Of a stretch of DNA of 64,000 nt, positions 41,164-49,515 are shown in pieces. Source of the stretch: Pseudomonas gingeri (GTDB lineage: Bacteria > Pseudomonadota > Gammaproteobacteria > Pseudomonadales > Pseudomonadaceae); contig NZ_JACAPR010000001.1 of assembly GCF_013385635.1 (NCBI RefSeq), forward strand, positions 124,001-188,000. The letters are read 5' to 3'. Made by a program: the position numbers and the translations under genes. Below the pieces are notes generated by a model that was not told where the DNA came from, searched no databases, and saw nothing but the letters and a program-made list of their open reading frames with translations. Every line of letters starts with the position of its first letter. Positions within the stretch are counted from its first letter, which is position 1.

Positions 41164-41796
41164 ATGCGCGCCATGCAAATACCCTCTGATCATCCGCTGC
41201 TGTTACGTATCGTCGACGACCTGGCCGAGCGCGGCTGGTCGCAGCAGCCTGTTTTCCTGCCTGCTGCTCTGACCCTGGAGTTGGCCGCCGAGTGCCGTAA
41301 ACGTGCGGCCGAAGGCGAACTGGCACCGGCAGCGGTCGGCCGTGGACCGGCGCAGCAGGTGCGCGAAGGCATCCGCGGCGACCATATCCAGTGGCTGGAA
41401 CCGGGCCAGGCAAAGTCTTGCGACCAGTATCTGGGGATGATGGACAGCCTGCGCGAAGCGCTGAATCGCGGGCTGTTCCTCGGTCTTGAGGATTTCGAGA
41501 GCCATTTTGCGCTATACCCGCCCGGGGCTTTCTATCTCAAACATGTGGATCGCTTTCGCGATGACGACCGGCGGATGGTATCGGCGGTGATCTACCTGAA
41601 CGACGCCTGGTTGCCCGAGCAGGGTGGTCAGTTGCGCATGTACCTGGAGGGTGGCGTGGAGCATGACGTGGATCCGACCGGCGGCAGCTTGGTGGTCTTC
41701 CTTTCGGGAGAGGTGCCCCATGAGGTACTGCCGGCGATGCGCGAGCGCCTGTCGCTGACCGGCTGGTTCCGTCGTCGTGGCGATGAGCCGTTCTGA
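41164..41796 (+). CDS. 2OG-Fe(II) oxygenase (prolyl hydroxylase-like)
   Basis: About 210 residues. Iron ligands are HVD (in FYLKHVDRF) and His in EVPHEVLP; the 2-oxoglutarate arginine is in RERLSLTGWFR. This is the SM-20/prolyl 4-hydroxylase-like family. Pseudomonas homologues act on translation factors in some species; the target here is unknown. ATG starts at 41155, 41164 and 41173 are all possible; no strong ribosome site decides. Its stop overlaps the next start (TGATG). Confidence 0.87.
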   Translation: MRAMQIPSDHPLLLRIVDDLAERGWSQQPVFLPAALTLELAAECRKRAAEGELAPAAVGRGPAQQVREGIRGDHIQWLEPGQAKSCDQYLGMMDSLREALNRGLFLGLEDFESHFALYPPGAFYLKHVDRFRDDDRRMVSAVIYLNDAWLPEQGGQLRMYLEGGVEHDVDPTGGSLVVFLSGEVPHEVLPAMRERLSLTGWFRRRGDEPF

Positions 41797-42296
41797 TGCC
41801 GCAGAAAATCATGGTCAGTCGCTGCCTGCTGGGGCATCTGGTCCGTTATGACGGCGGTGCCAGCGGTCCCTACGCGCAACTGGCGGCCTGGCAGGCCGAG
41901 GGCCGGGTCGTGGCCTTGTGCCCTGAAGTCGCCGGTGGCCTGCCGACCCCACGTGCGGCGGCGGAGATTCCTGGTGGGCAGGGTGCGCAGGTGCTGGAGG
42001 GGCTGGCCCGGGTCATCACCACCGAGGGCGAGGACGTCAGCGCCGCCTTTCTCGACGGTGCCCGACAGGCACTTGAACTGGTGCGACGACACGGTATCCG
42101 CATCGCCGTGCTCAAGGCCAACAGCCCGTCCTGCGGTAACCTGCTGACCTACGACGGCACCTTCAGCGGGGTGAAAGTGCCGGGAGAGGGGGTGACCGCG
42201 GCTTTGCTGAAGCAGGCCGGCGTCCGGGTGTTCAGCGAGTTGGAACTGTCCGAGGCGGCCCTCGCCCTGGCTGCGCTGGATTCGCATCAGCCCTGA
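41796..42296 (+). CDS. DUF523-family protein
   Basis: 166 residues of the DUF523 (YbbK) family, with SRCLLGHLVRYDGG at the start, CPEVAGGLPTPR and the KANSPSCGN motif. Conserved cysteines (SRCLLG, ALCPEV, SPSCGN) suggest a metal or redox role, not proven. Translated with the oxygenase through a one-base overlap. Confidence 0.9.
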   Translation: MPQKIMVSRCLLGHLVRYDGGASGPYAQLAAWQAEGRVVALCPEVAGGLPTPRAAAEIPGGQGAQVLEGLARVITTEGEDVSAAFLDGARQALELVRRHGIRIAVLKANSPSCGNLLTYDGTFSGVKVPGEGVTAALLKQAGVRVFSELELSEAALALAALDSHQP

Positions 42297-42297
42297 C

Positions 42298-42349
42298 GAT
42301 CGTTCCCACGCGCAGCAAAGGAGTGCCTTCCTGGACGCTCCGCGTCCTC
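42298..42349. repeat. Partial GATCGTTCCCACGC repeat
   Basis: GATCGTTCCCACGCGCAGCA then TGGACGCTCCGCGTCC. A degraded copy of the dispersed element, lying between convergent genes. Confidence 0.65.
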
Positions 42350-42354
42350 TTGCT

Positions 42355-43128
42355 TCAGGGCTTCGGCGGCTCGCTCGCATCCATGCCGAACCATTTTTCC
42401 GACAATGCCATTAACCGGCCATCAGCCTTGATCCGCTGCAAGGCGCGGTCGATGCTGGCCTGGAACGCCGGGTTGCCCTTCTGGAACGGAATGGCCAGGG
42501 TCACGGTCGGCCCCACGGGCGCGCCTTCCTTGACCGGCAGGCGGCTGTCGCGAATGGCGAAAGGGATCAGCAGGCGATCGCTGATCGCCGCGTCGATCTG
42601 CTTGTCGGCGACATCCTTGAGCGGTTGCTGTGCGTTCGGGTAACTGCGCAGGTCCACCCCTTCGACCGTCCGCGCTTCGTCGACGAACTGGCTGCCTTGA
42701 GCTACACCCAAGGCATGGCCTTTCAACGCTTCCAGTGTGCCCAGCGGTCGTTGTTCTTCCTTGCGCACGATCAACTGCGCGCTGGTGTAGCTATAAGGCT
42801 CGCTGAAGTCGAAACGATCCTTGAGTTCCGGGGTCAGTGCTATGTGGTTGATGGCAATGTCGTACTTGCCGCTTTCGACGCCTTGCAGAAGGTCGGCGGC
42901 GTCGGTGGTGATAAACGACGGGTTGACCTCCAGTTCCCTGGCCAGCAGTTCGCCCAGTTCGACTTCGAAGCCGGTCAGGCGACCGTCTTCCTTGAAGCTG
43001 AAGGGGCGCATGTCACCTTCCAGGGCAATGCGCAGTTCGCCCCGGTCGTTGACGTCGTCGATCAGTTCGGCTTGGGCGAAAGGGCTTGCAAGGGGCAGTA
43101 ACAGCAACAGGCCAGGCAAAAAACGCAT
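42355..43128 (-). CDS. Family 3 solute-binding protein
   Basis: 257 residues with a signal peptide (MRFLPGLLLLLPLASPFAQA, cut after residue 20) and the periplasmic amino-acid-binding fold (GELRIALEGDMRPFSF, then GKYDIAINHIALTPELKDRF). It should capture a polar amino acid for an ABC importer, but no permease or ATPase is beside it. ATG 43128 has AGGAG 5 bases upstream; the frame to 43209 lacks signal-peptide logic. Confidence 0.9.
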   Translation of the reverse strand: MRFLPGLLLLLPLASPFAQAELIDDVNDRGELRIALEGDMRPFSFKEDGRLTGFEVELGELLARELEVNPSFITTDAADLLQGVESGKYDIAINHIALTPELKDRFDFSEPYSYTSAQLIVRKEEQRPLGTLEALKGHALGVAQGSQFVDEARTVEGVDLRSYPNAQQPLKDVADKQIDAAISDRLLIPFAIRDSRLPVKEGAPVGPTVTLAIPFQKGNPAFQASIDRALQRIKADGRLMALSEKWFGMDASEPPKP

Positions 43129-43267
43129 GGTCACTCCTAGATGAATTCGTAACGGGCGATGCGCAACTGCTGCTCGCTTTGCTTTATGTTGATTGGCAGG
43201 TTTGGACAACGATTTGTCCCGAAGTTGTCATGACTGCCCAAATTTTGTGGAAAAACCGGAGAAGTTA

Positions 43268-43708
43268 ATGAAAACCTTAGTGTCTCGCGTCGCTTTAGCC
43301 ACTGTTTTGTTGAGTTCCAGTCTGCTCGCCGTCGCGGCCGACGGTATCCCGCGCTCGGCTCCTCCCGAGGGTGCCAAAGTCTTTATCGTGTCGCCGAAGG
43401 ACGGCGCCACCGTCGACAAGACCTTCAAGGTCGAATTCGGCATGGAAGGTCTCAAGCTGGCCCCGGCTACTGACCAGACCCCGGGCACCGGCCACCATCA
43501 CCTGCTGGTCGACCAGAAAGCGCTGCCGGACGCCAGCGTGCCGATTCCGGCCACCGACACCGTGATCCACTACGGCAAGGCCCAGACCGAAACCGAGTTG
43601 ACCCTCACCCCCGGCAAGCACACCTTGCAACTGGTGGCCGGCGACAAACTGCACATGCAGTTCAACCCGACTGTAGCGTCGAAAGTCATCACGGTTAACG
43701 TCAAGTAA
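43268..43708 (+). CDS. DUF4399-family exported protein
   Basis: 146 residues with a signal peptide (about 1-24) and a single DUF4399 beta domain. The GTGHHHLLVD segment may bind metal. ATG 43268 has CGGAG 6 bases upstream. Probably periplasmic. It converges on serA across a long terminator. Confidence 0.9.
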   Translation: MKTLVSRVALATVLLSSSLLAVAADGIPRSAPPEGAKVFIVSPKDGATVDKTFKVEFGMEGLKLAPATDQTPGTGHHHLLVDQKALPDASVPIPATDTVIHYGKAQTETELTLTPGKHTLQLVAGDKLHMQFNPTVASKVITVNVK

Positions 43709-43723
43709 GATTTGTTCAGAATG

Positions 43724-43753
43724 AAAAAGGGAGACCCGAGGGTCTCCCTTTTT
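43724..43753. terminator. Bidirectional terminator between DUF4399 gene and serA
   Basis: Perfect 14-bp stem (43724-43737 with 43740-43753) with A5 and T5 at its ends; works on both strands. Confidence 0.93.
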
Positions 43754-43771
43754 CTTGAGCGCTGCTAAAGC

Positions 43772-45001
43772 TTAGAACAACACGCGGGACCGGATGGTGC
43801 CGTTGATGTGTTGCAGCTTCTCTTGCGCCAGGTCCGAGTAATCGGCGTCGACGTCGATGACCACGTAGCCGACCTTCTCGTTGGTCTGCAGGAACTGACC
43901 GGAGATGTTGATGCCGTTTTCCGCGAAGACCTTGTTGATCTCGCTCATCACACCCGGGATGTTCTCGTGGATGTGCAGCAGGCGGTGCTTGCCAGGGTGA
44001 GCCGGCAGCGCCACTTCCGGGAAGTTCACGGACGATACCGAGGTACCGTTGTCGCTGTACTTGACCAGCTTCTCCGCCACTTCCAGGCCGATGTTGGCCT
44101 GGGCTTCGGCGGTGGAGCCACCGATGTGCGGGGTCAGGATCACGTTGTCCAGGCCACGCAGCGGGCTTTCGAAGACGTCGTCGTTGGAGCGTGGCTCCAC
44201 CGGGAACACGTCGATGGCCGCGCCGATCAGGTGCTTGTCCTTGATCGCGGCCGCCAGGGCGTCCAGCTCGACCACGGTACCGCGTGCGGCGTTGATCAGG
44301 ATCCCGCCCTTCTTGATGGCGCGGATTTCCTTCTCGCCCATCATCCACTGGGTTTCAGCGGTTTCCGGCACGTGCAGGGTGACGATGTCGGACATGCCCA
44401 GCAGGTCGGTCAGGCTGGCGACCTGGGTCGCGTTGCCCAGCGGCAGCTTGGTCAGGGTGTCGTAGAAGAACACCTGCATGCCCAGGCCTTCGGCCAGGAC
44501 CGACAACTGCGTACCGATCGAGCCGTAACCGATGATCCCCAGCTTCTTGCCACGGATTTCAAAGGAATTGGCCGCGCTCTTGATCCAGCCACCGCGATGG
44601 CAGGAAGCGTTCTTCTCGGGAATGCCGCGCAGCAACAGGATCGCTTCGGCCAGCACCAGCTCGGCAACGGAGCGGGTGTTGGAGTACGGTGCGTTGAACA
44701 CGGCAATGCCGCGTTGACGGGCCGCGTCGAGGTCGACCTGGTTGGTGCCGATACAGAAGCAGCCCACGGCGACGAGTTTCTTCGCGTGATCGAAGAGTTC
44801 CTCGGTCAGTTGGGTGCGGGAGCGAATGCCGATGAAGTGAGCATCGGCGATCTTTTCCTTCAACTCGGAATCCGGCAGGGATTTGGTGTGGTACTCGATG
44901 TTGACGTACCCGGCGGCCTTGAGGACGTCGACTGCGGATTGGTGGACGCCTTCGAGAAGAAGGAACTTGATCTTGCTCTTATCGAGAGAAGTCTTGCTCA
45001 T
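43772..45001 (-). CDS. serA: D-3-phosphoglycerate dehydrogenase
   Basis: First enzyme of serine synthesis, 409 residues. NAD-binding Rossmann motif GIIGYGSIGTQLS (about 155-170), catalytic Arg/Glu/His of the D-hydroxyacid dehydrogenases (NAARGTVV, HIGGSTAEAQ), and a C-terminal ACT domain (about 335-409) for serine feedback. The ribosome site is weak. Divergent from the D-2-hydroxyglutarate dehydrogenase, which handles the D-2-hydroxyglutarate made by SerA while recycling NADH. That coupling is established in Pseudomonas stutzeri. Confidence 0.97.
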   Translation of the reverse strand: MSKTSLDKSKIKFLLLEGVHQSAVDVLKAAGYVNIEYHTKSLPDSELKEKIADAHFIGIRSRTQLTEELFDHAKKLVAVGCFCIGTNQVDLDAARQRGIAVFNAPYSNTRSVAELVLAEAILLLRGIPEKNASCHRGGWIKSAANSFEIRGKKLGIIGYGSIGTQLSVLAEGLGMQVFFYDTLTKLPLGNATQVASLTDLLGMSDIVTLHVPETAETQWMMGEKEIRAIKKGGILINAARGTVVELDALAAAIKDKHLIGAAIDVFPVEPRSNDDVFESPLRGLDNVILTPHIGGSTAEAQANIGLEVAEKLVKYSDNGTSVSSVNFPEVALPAHPGKHRLLHIHENIPGVMSEINKVFAENGINISGQFLQTNEKVGYVVIDVDADYSDLAQEKLQHINGTIRSRVLF

Positions 45002-45110
45002 CTGCGTAAACCTGTGTCCCGGAGAAAAATGGCAGGGAAATGGACAGCTTGAGCTGACCCCACGGCGTGATCGCCGGCACCGCAGATCGGCCTGATAGCA
45101 CGCTTCTGCG

Positions 45111-45137
45111 GGGTGCGTATGCTAGCATATGCGACCC
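45111..45137. promoter_or_regulatory. Palindrome between serA and the 2-HG dehydrogenase gene
   Basis: TATGCTAGCATA at 45118-45129 is a perfect 12-bp palindrome inside a wider imperfect dyad with GGGT and ACCC ends. Possible regulator site; no regulator is encoded nearby. Confidence 0.5.
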
Positions 45138-45203
45138 GCAAACACTCATTCTGCGACGTGAAGCGTTCTCAGGGTGACCATGAAATGTTCGAGAGTTCTG
45201 TCG

Positions 45204-46598
45204 ATGACCAATCCTGCCCTGATTGATGAGCTGAAGACCCTGGTTGAGCCTGGCAAGGTGCTGACCGATGCTGACTCCCTGAATGCTTACGGCAAGGATT
45301 GGACGAAACATTTCGCGCCGGCGCCGACGGCCATTGTGTTTCCGAAGACCATCGAGCAGGTCCAGGCCATCGTCCGCTGGGCCAACCAGCACCGTGTCGC
45401 CCTGGTCCCGTCGGGCGGGCGTACCGGTCTGTCCGCCGCCGCCGTGGCCGCCAATGGCGAAGTGGTGGTGTCGTTCGACTACATGAACCAGATCCTCGAC
45501 ATCAATCTGACCGACCGCACTGCGGTCTGCCAGCCGGGCGTGGTCACCGAGCAGTTGCAGAACCAGGCCGAGGAACATGGCCTGTACTACCCGGTGGATT
45601 TCGCTTCGGCCGGTTCCAGTCAGATCGGCGGCAATATCGGCACCAATGCCGGTGGGATCAAGGTGATTCGCTATGGCATGACCCGTAACTGGGTGGCCGG
45701 CATGAAGGTGGTCACCGGCAAGGGCGATGTGCTGGAACTGAACAAGGACCTGATCAAGAACGCCACCGGCTATGACCTGCGCCAGTTGTTCATCGGTGCC
45801 GAGGGCACCCTGGGCTTCGTGGTCGAGGCGACCATGCGCCTGGACCGCGCACCGAAGAACCTGACCTGCATGGTCCTCGGCGCGCCGGATTTCGATTCGA
45901 TCATGCCGGTGCTGCACGCCTTCCAGAGCAAGCTGGACCTGACCGCCTTCGAGTTCTTCTCCGACAAGGCCCTGGCCAAGGTCCTCGGCCGTGGCGACGT
46001 GCCGGCGCCGTTCGAAACCGACTGCCCGTTCTACGCCCTGCTGGAATTCGAAGCGACCACCGAAGAAGTGGCCAATGATGCCCTGGCGACCTTCGAGCAC
46101 TGCGTGGAGCAGGGCTGGGTGGTCGATGGCGTGATGAGCCAGAGCGAGCAGCAGCTGCAGAACCTCTGGAAGCTGCGCGAGTACATCTCCGAAACCATCT
46201 CCCACTGGACGCCCTACAAGAACGACATCTCGGTCACCGTGTCGAAAGTGCCGGGTTTCCTCAAGGAAATCGATGCGATCGTCGGCGAATATTACCCGGA
46301 CTTCGAAATCGTCTGGTTCGGCCACATCGGTGACGGCAACCTGCACCTGAACATCCTCAAGCCGGAAAACCTGAGCAAGGACGAGTTCTTCGCCAAGTGC
46401 GCCACCGTCAACAAGTGGGTGTTCGAGACCGTCGAGAAGTACAACGGCTCGATTTCCGCCGAGCACGGGGTAGGCATGACCAAACGCGATTACCTGACCT
46501 ACAGCCGTTCCCCGGCTGAAATCGAATACATGAAGGCGATCAAGGCGGTGTTCGATCCGAACGGGATCATGAACCCTGGCAAGATTTTCGCGGTTTGA
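45204..46598 (+). CDS. FAD-linked D-2-hydroxyglutarate dehydrogenase
   Basis: 464 residues from ATG 45204. FAD-binding PCMH-type domain (VPSGGRTGLS, then GGNIGTNAGG) and a C-terminal FAD-oxidase domain with EHGVG and RDYLTYSRSP near the end. Belongs to the D-lactate/D-2-hydroxyglutarate dehydrogenase family. Placement beside serA supports D-2-hydroxyglutarate. In-frame ATG 45180 is an alternative start. Electrons go to a flavoprotein or quinone acceptor, not seen. Confidence 0.93.
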   Translation: MTNPALIDELKTLVEPGKVLTDADSLNAYGKDWTKHFAPAPTAIVFPKTIEQVQAIVRWANQHRVALVPSGGRTGLSAAAVAANGEVVVSFDYMNQILDINLTDRTAVCQPGVVTEQLQNQAEEHGLYYPVDFASAGSSQIGGNIGTNAGGIKVIRYGMTRNWVAGMKVVTGKGDVLELNKDLIKNATGYDLRQLFIGAEGTLGFVVEATMRLDRAPKNLTCMVLGAPDFDSIMPVLHAFQSKLDLTAFEFFSDKALAKVLGRGDVPAPFETDCPFYALLEFEATTEEVANDALATFEHCVEQGWVVDGVMSQSEQQLQNLWKLREYISETISHWTPYKNDISVTVSKVPGFLKEIDAIVGEYYPDFEIVWFGHIGDGNLHLNILKPENLSKDEFFAKCATVNKWVFETVEKYNGSISAEHGVGMTKRDYLTYSRSPAEIEYMKAIKAVFDPNGIMNPGKIFAV

Positions 46599-46638
46599 AC
46601 CTCGCGTCACGACGATAAAACAGATCAGGAGTCGGTCA

Positions 46639-47304
46639 ATGAGCTATCAGCACCAGTATGTCGACGGTACCCGCATTCACTTTCCGCTGGGCAAGGTGGT
46701 CTGCATCGGTCGTAACTACGCCGAACACGCCAAGGAACTGGACAATCCGGTGCCTACCGAGCCCCTGCTGTTCATCAAGCCGGGCAGTTGCGTCGTGCCG
46801 ATCGAGGGGGGCTTCAGTATCCCGGCCGATCGTGGTTCGGTGCATTACGAGGCGGAAATTGCCGTGCTGATCGGCAAGCCGTTGTCGACCAAACCGAGCA
46901 AGGAAGAAGTGCTCGACGCGATTTCCGGTTTTGCCCCGGCGCTGGACCTGACCCTGCGCGACAAGCAGGCGGAACTGAAGGCCAAGGGCCTGCCGTGGGA
47001 AATCGCCAAGTCGTTCGACGGCGCGGCGGTGATCGCTCCGTTCGTGGTCGGTAGCACCTTTCCTGACCTGACCCGGATCGGTATCCGCCTGACCATCAAC
47101 GGCCAGGTGCGCCAGGACGGGATCAGCAGCGATATGCTCAACCCGATCGTGCCGATGATCCAGCACATGGCCGCGTGCTTCTCGTTGCAGGCCGGTGACG
47201 TGATCCTGACCGGCACGCCGGTGGGTGTCGGTCCGCTCAACGCTGGTGATGAACTGGTACTGGAATTGCCGGGTGTCAGCAGCTTCAGCAGCAGCGTTCG
47301 CTAG
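46639..47304 (+). CDS. FAH-family hydrolase (FAHD1-like)
   Basis: 221 residues, single FAH domain. Metal ligands are intact as Glu-Ala-Glu in YEAEIAVLIGK and Asp in APALDLTLRD. Likely acts on 2-oxo acids such as acylpyruvates or oxaloacetate, as FAHD1 and YcgM do. AGGAG precedes the ATG by 7 bases; 40 bp after the dehydrogenase, so one operon. Useful for comparison with PhlI, whose equivalent motif is altered. Confidence 0.9.
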   Translation: MSYQHQYVDGTRIHFPLGKVVCIGRNYAEHAKELDNPVPTEPLLFIKPGSCVVPIEGGFSIPADRGSVHYEAEIAVLIGKPLSTKPSKEEVLDAISGFAPALDLTLRDKQAELKAKGLPWEIAKSFDGAAVIAPFVVGSTFPDLTRIGIRLTINGQVRQDGISSDMLNPIVPMIQHMAACFSLQAGDVILTGTPVGVGPLNAGDELVLELPGVSSFSSSVR

Positions 47305-47310
47305 ACAGAA

Positions 47311-47494
47311 CTGTAGGAGCGGTCTCGCCCGCGAAGCTTTCAGCGGTCTCAGGGCCCTCTTCGCTGGCAAGCCAGGCTCCTACAAGAGACCCTGTGCAGT
47401 CTGAATGACCCTTCCCACGCTTCATGTGTGACTGCTGCCCATGATCGTTCCCACGCTCTGCGTGGGAACGCCTCCCTGGACGCTCTGCGTCCGC
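47311..47494. repeat. REP pair and GATCGTTCCCACGC element
   Basis: A TGTAGGAGC REP with its inverted partner covers 47311-47386. An element starting GATCGTTCCCACGC covers 47443-47494. No gene is seen in 47305-47628. Confidence 0.8.
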
Positions 47495-47628
47495 TGGTGA
47501 TTTGTCCCCCCATTTCCTGTCTTTTGCCGTTTTTTTCACATCCTGTCTGGATAATTTCCCGGCTGGTCGTCGTGCCTGGCCTACAGTGTGTTGCCCAAAC
47601 GTCATAAAAATCAGGAAAGAGCCCTTAC

Positions 47629-48558
47629 ATGGCCCCCCAATCGTTCCCCGCTTCGCCTTCTGCTCGTCGGTCCCGTTTCGCGTTGCGTTGGTATTACTGG
47701 CTGTTGCTGGTGGTCGTGATCGGGGCTGGCGTGTCTGTACCGATGCACTGGGATGATCGCGGCGTGTTGTGGGTCAAGGAGCGTTTCGAAACCCCGGCCG
47801 AGCGCAAGGACAGCATCTGGCTGCCGGGCTATCGTGCGGTGATCGATGCCAAGCGGTTGCCGGGCATGGAGAAGGATGAAGCGTCCGATGTCAGCTACAA
47901 CCCGCGTACCAAGACGCTGTTTTCGGTCATGGGCAAGAATCCGTTCCTCGCCGAGTTGACCCTGCAAGGCGATGTCCTGCGCAAGATTCCCCTGGTCGGC
48001 TGGACCAATCCCGAGGCCGTGACGGTCCTCGAAGGCGACCGCATGGCGATCGTTGACGAGCGCATGCATACCCTGACCATCGTCACCGTGGATGCCAGCA
48101 CCCGTGAACTGAACCTCAAGGATTTCCAGCAGCACGACCTGGGTCCGTCGAAGAACCAGAACAAGGCTTTCGAGGCGGCGGTCTGGGACTCCCGTAACCA
48201 GCAGATACTATTGGGCGAAGAGCGTCCGCCGGCCTTGTTCAGCCTGAAAAGCGACGGCACCCAGGTGTTTGGCGAGAAGCGCAAGCTGGCGAGCGATCAG
48301 CTGGACATGCGCAATCTTTCCGCACTGGCGATCGACCCGCGGACCCGGCATGTGCTGGCGTTGTCGGCGGATTCGCATCTGTTGCTGGAGCTGGACGAGA
48401 AGGGCGATCAGGTCAGCTTCATGACCTTGCTGGGCGGTTTCAACGGTCTGAAAAACACTATTCCCCGCGCCGAGGGCGTGACCATGGACGAGGAAGGGAC
48501 CTTGTACATGGTCAGCGAGCCGAACCTGTTCTACGTCTTCAAGCGCACGCAGGACTAA
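47629..48558 (+). CDS. SdiA-regulated-like membrane-anchored protein
   Basis: 309 residues: basic N-terminus, one membrane helix (about 21-40, YYWLLLVVVIGAGVSVP), then a beta-propeller-like domain (about 70-305; EASDVSYNPRTKTLFSVMG, EGVTMDEEGTLYMVSEPN) resembling the SdiA-regulated family. Probably periplasmic and anchored. AGGAAAGAG precedes the ATG. Role unknown. Confidence 0.83.
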   Translation: MAPQSFPASPSARRSRFALRWYYWLLLVVVIGAGVSVPMHWDDRGVLWVKERFETPAERKDSIWLPGYRAVIDAKRLPGMEKDEASDVSYNPRTKTLFSVMGKNPFLAELTLQGDVLRKIPLVGWTNPEAVTVLEGDRMAIVDERMHTLTIVTVDASTRELNLKDFQQHDLGPSKNQNKAFEAAVWDSRNQQILLGEERPPALFSLKSDGTQVFGEKRKLASDQLDMRNLSALAIDPRTRHVLALSADSHLLLELDEKGDQVSFMTLLGGFNGLKNTIPRAEGVTMDEEGTLYMVSEPNLFYVFKRTQD

Positions 48559-48567
48559 GTCCGGGTT

Positions 48568-48648
48568 GATCGTTCTTACGCTCCAGCGTGGGAACGATCA
48601 GCGATCAACGCCACAACCTTGTGGGAGCCGGCAAGCCAGGCTCCTACA
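48568..48648. repeat. GATCGTTC palindrome and short REP
   Basis: GATCGTTCTTACGCTCCAGC starts a 32-bp palindrome at 48568-48599. A short REP (TGTGGGAGCCGGCAAGCCAG) follows to 48648. Lies between convergent genes and may end transcription. Confidence 0.75.
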
Positions 48649-48685
48649 CGGGGATCGGGTTGGCCGCCCGGATCGGTGCGGTCTC

Positions 48686-49357
48686 TCAGGCCTTGAGGGT
48701 TTTCACGCCTTCGCTGGTGCCCAACAGCAGCAGATCGGCCGGGCGCGCGGCGAACAGGCCGTTGGTGACCACGCCGACAATCGCATTGATCTGCGCTTCC
48801 AGTTCCACCGGGTGGGTGATCTGCAGGTTGTGCACGTCGAGGATGATGTTGCCATTGTCGGTCAGCACCCCTTCGCGATACACCGGGTCGCCGCCCAGCT
48901 TTACCAACTGGCGCGCCACGTGGCTGCGTGCCATCGGAATCACCTCCACCGGCAGCGGGAAGGCCCCGAGCACCGGCACCAGCTTGCTGCCGTCGGCGAT
49001 GCAGATAAAGGTCTTGGCCACGGCCGCGACGATCTTCTCGCGGGTCAGGGCCGCACCGCCGCCCTTGATCAGATTCAGGTGCGCATCGCTTTCGTCGGCG
49101 CCGTCGACGTAGAACTCCAGGTCGCTGACGGTATTGAGCTCGTACACCGGAATCCCGTGGCCCTTGAGACGCGCGGCGGTGGCTTCGGAGCTGGCGACCG
49201 CGCCGTCGAAGGCGCCCTTGTGTTGCGCCAGGGCATCGATAAAGCAGTTGGCGGTGGAGCCGGTGCCGACGCCGACGACGCTTTTGTCATCGAGCTTGGG
49301 CAGGATGAAGTCGACAGCGGCTTGGGCCACGGCCTGTTTGAGTTGATCCTGGGTCAT
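48686..49357 (-). CDS. rpiA: Ribose-5-phosphate isomerase A
   Basis: 223 residues. Interconverts ribose 5-phosphate and ribulose 5-phosphate. The phosphate loop [14 protein letters not shown] (about 28-41) and catalytic [16 protein letters not shown] segments are intact. CCGGAG lies 5 bases before the ATG. Divergent from ilvA. Confidence 0.96.
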   Translation of the reverse strand: MTQDQLKQAVAQAAVDFILPKLDDKSVVGVGTGSTANCFIDALAQHKGAFDGAVASSEATAARLKGHGIPVYELNTVSDLEFYVDGADESDAHLNLIKGGGAALTREKIVAAVAKTFICIADGSKLVPVLGAFPLPVEVIPMARSHVARQLVKLGGDPVYREGVLTDNGNIILDVHNLQITHPVELEAQINAIVGVVTNGLFAARPADLLLLGTSEGVKTLKA

Positions 49358-49515
49358 GCGGGCTCCGGAAGCGGGCAGGGGGTAGGAGAAAGGCCGGCAT
49401 TATAAGCGCGAGCCCTGCAAAGGGGCGATCAAAACCGCAGGATCCCTGTGGTCGTTGTCGCAAGCGCTGGGTTAGACTCGTCGGTCCCTGCCCAACCCGC
49501 CAGCGATGCTTTCCG

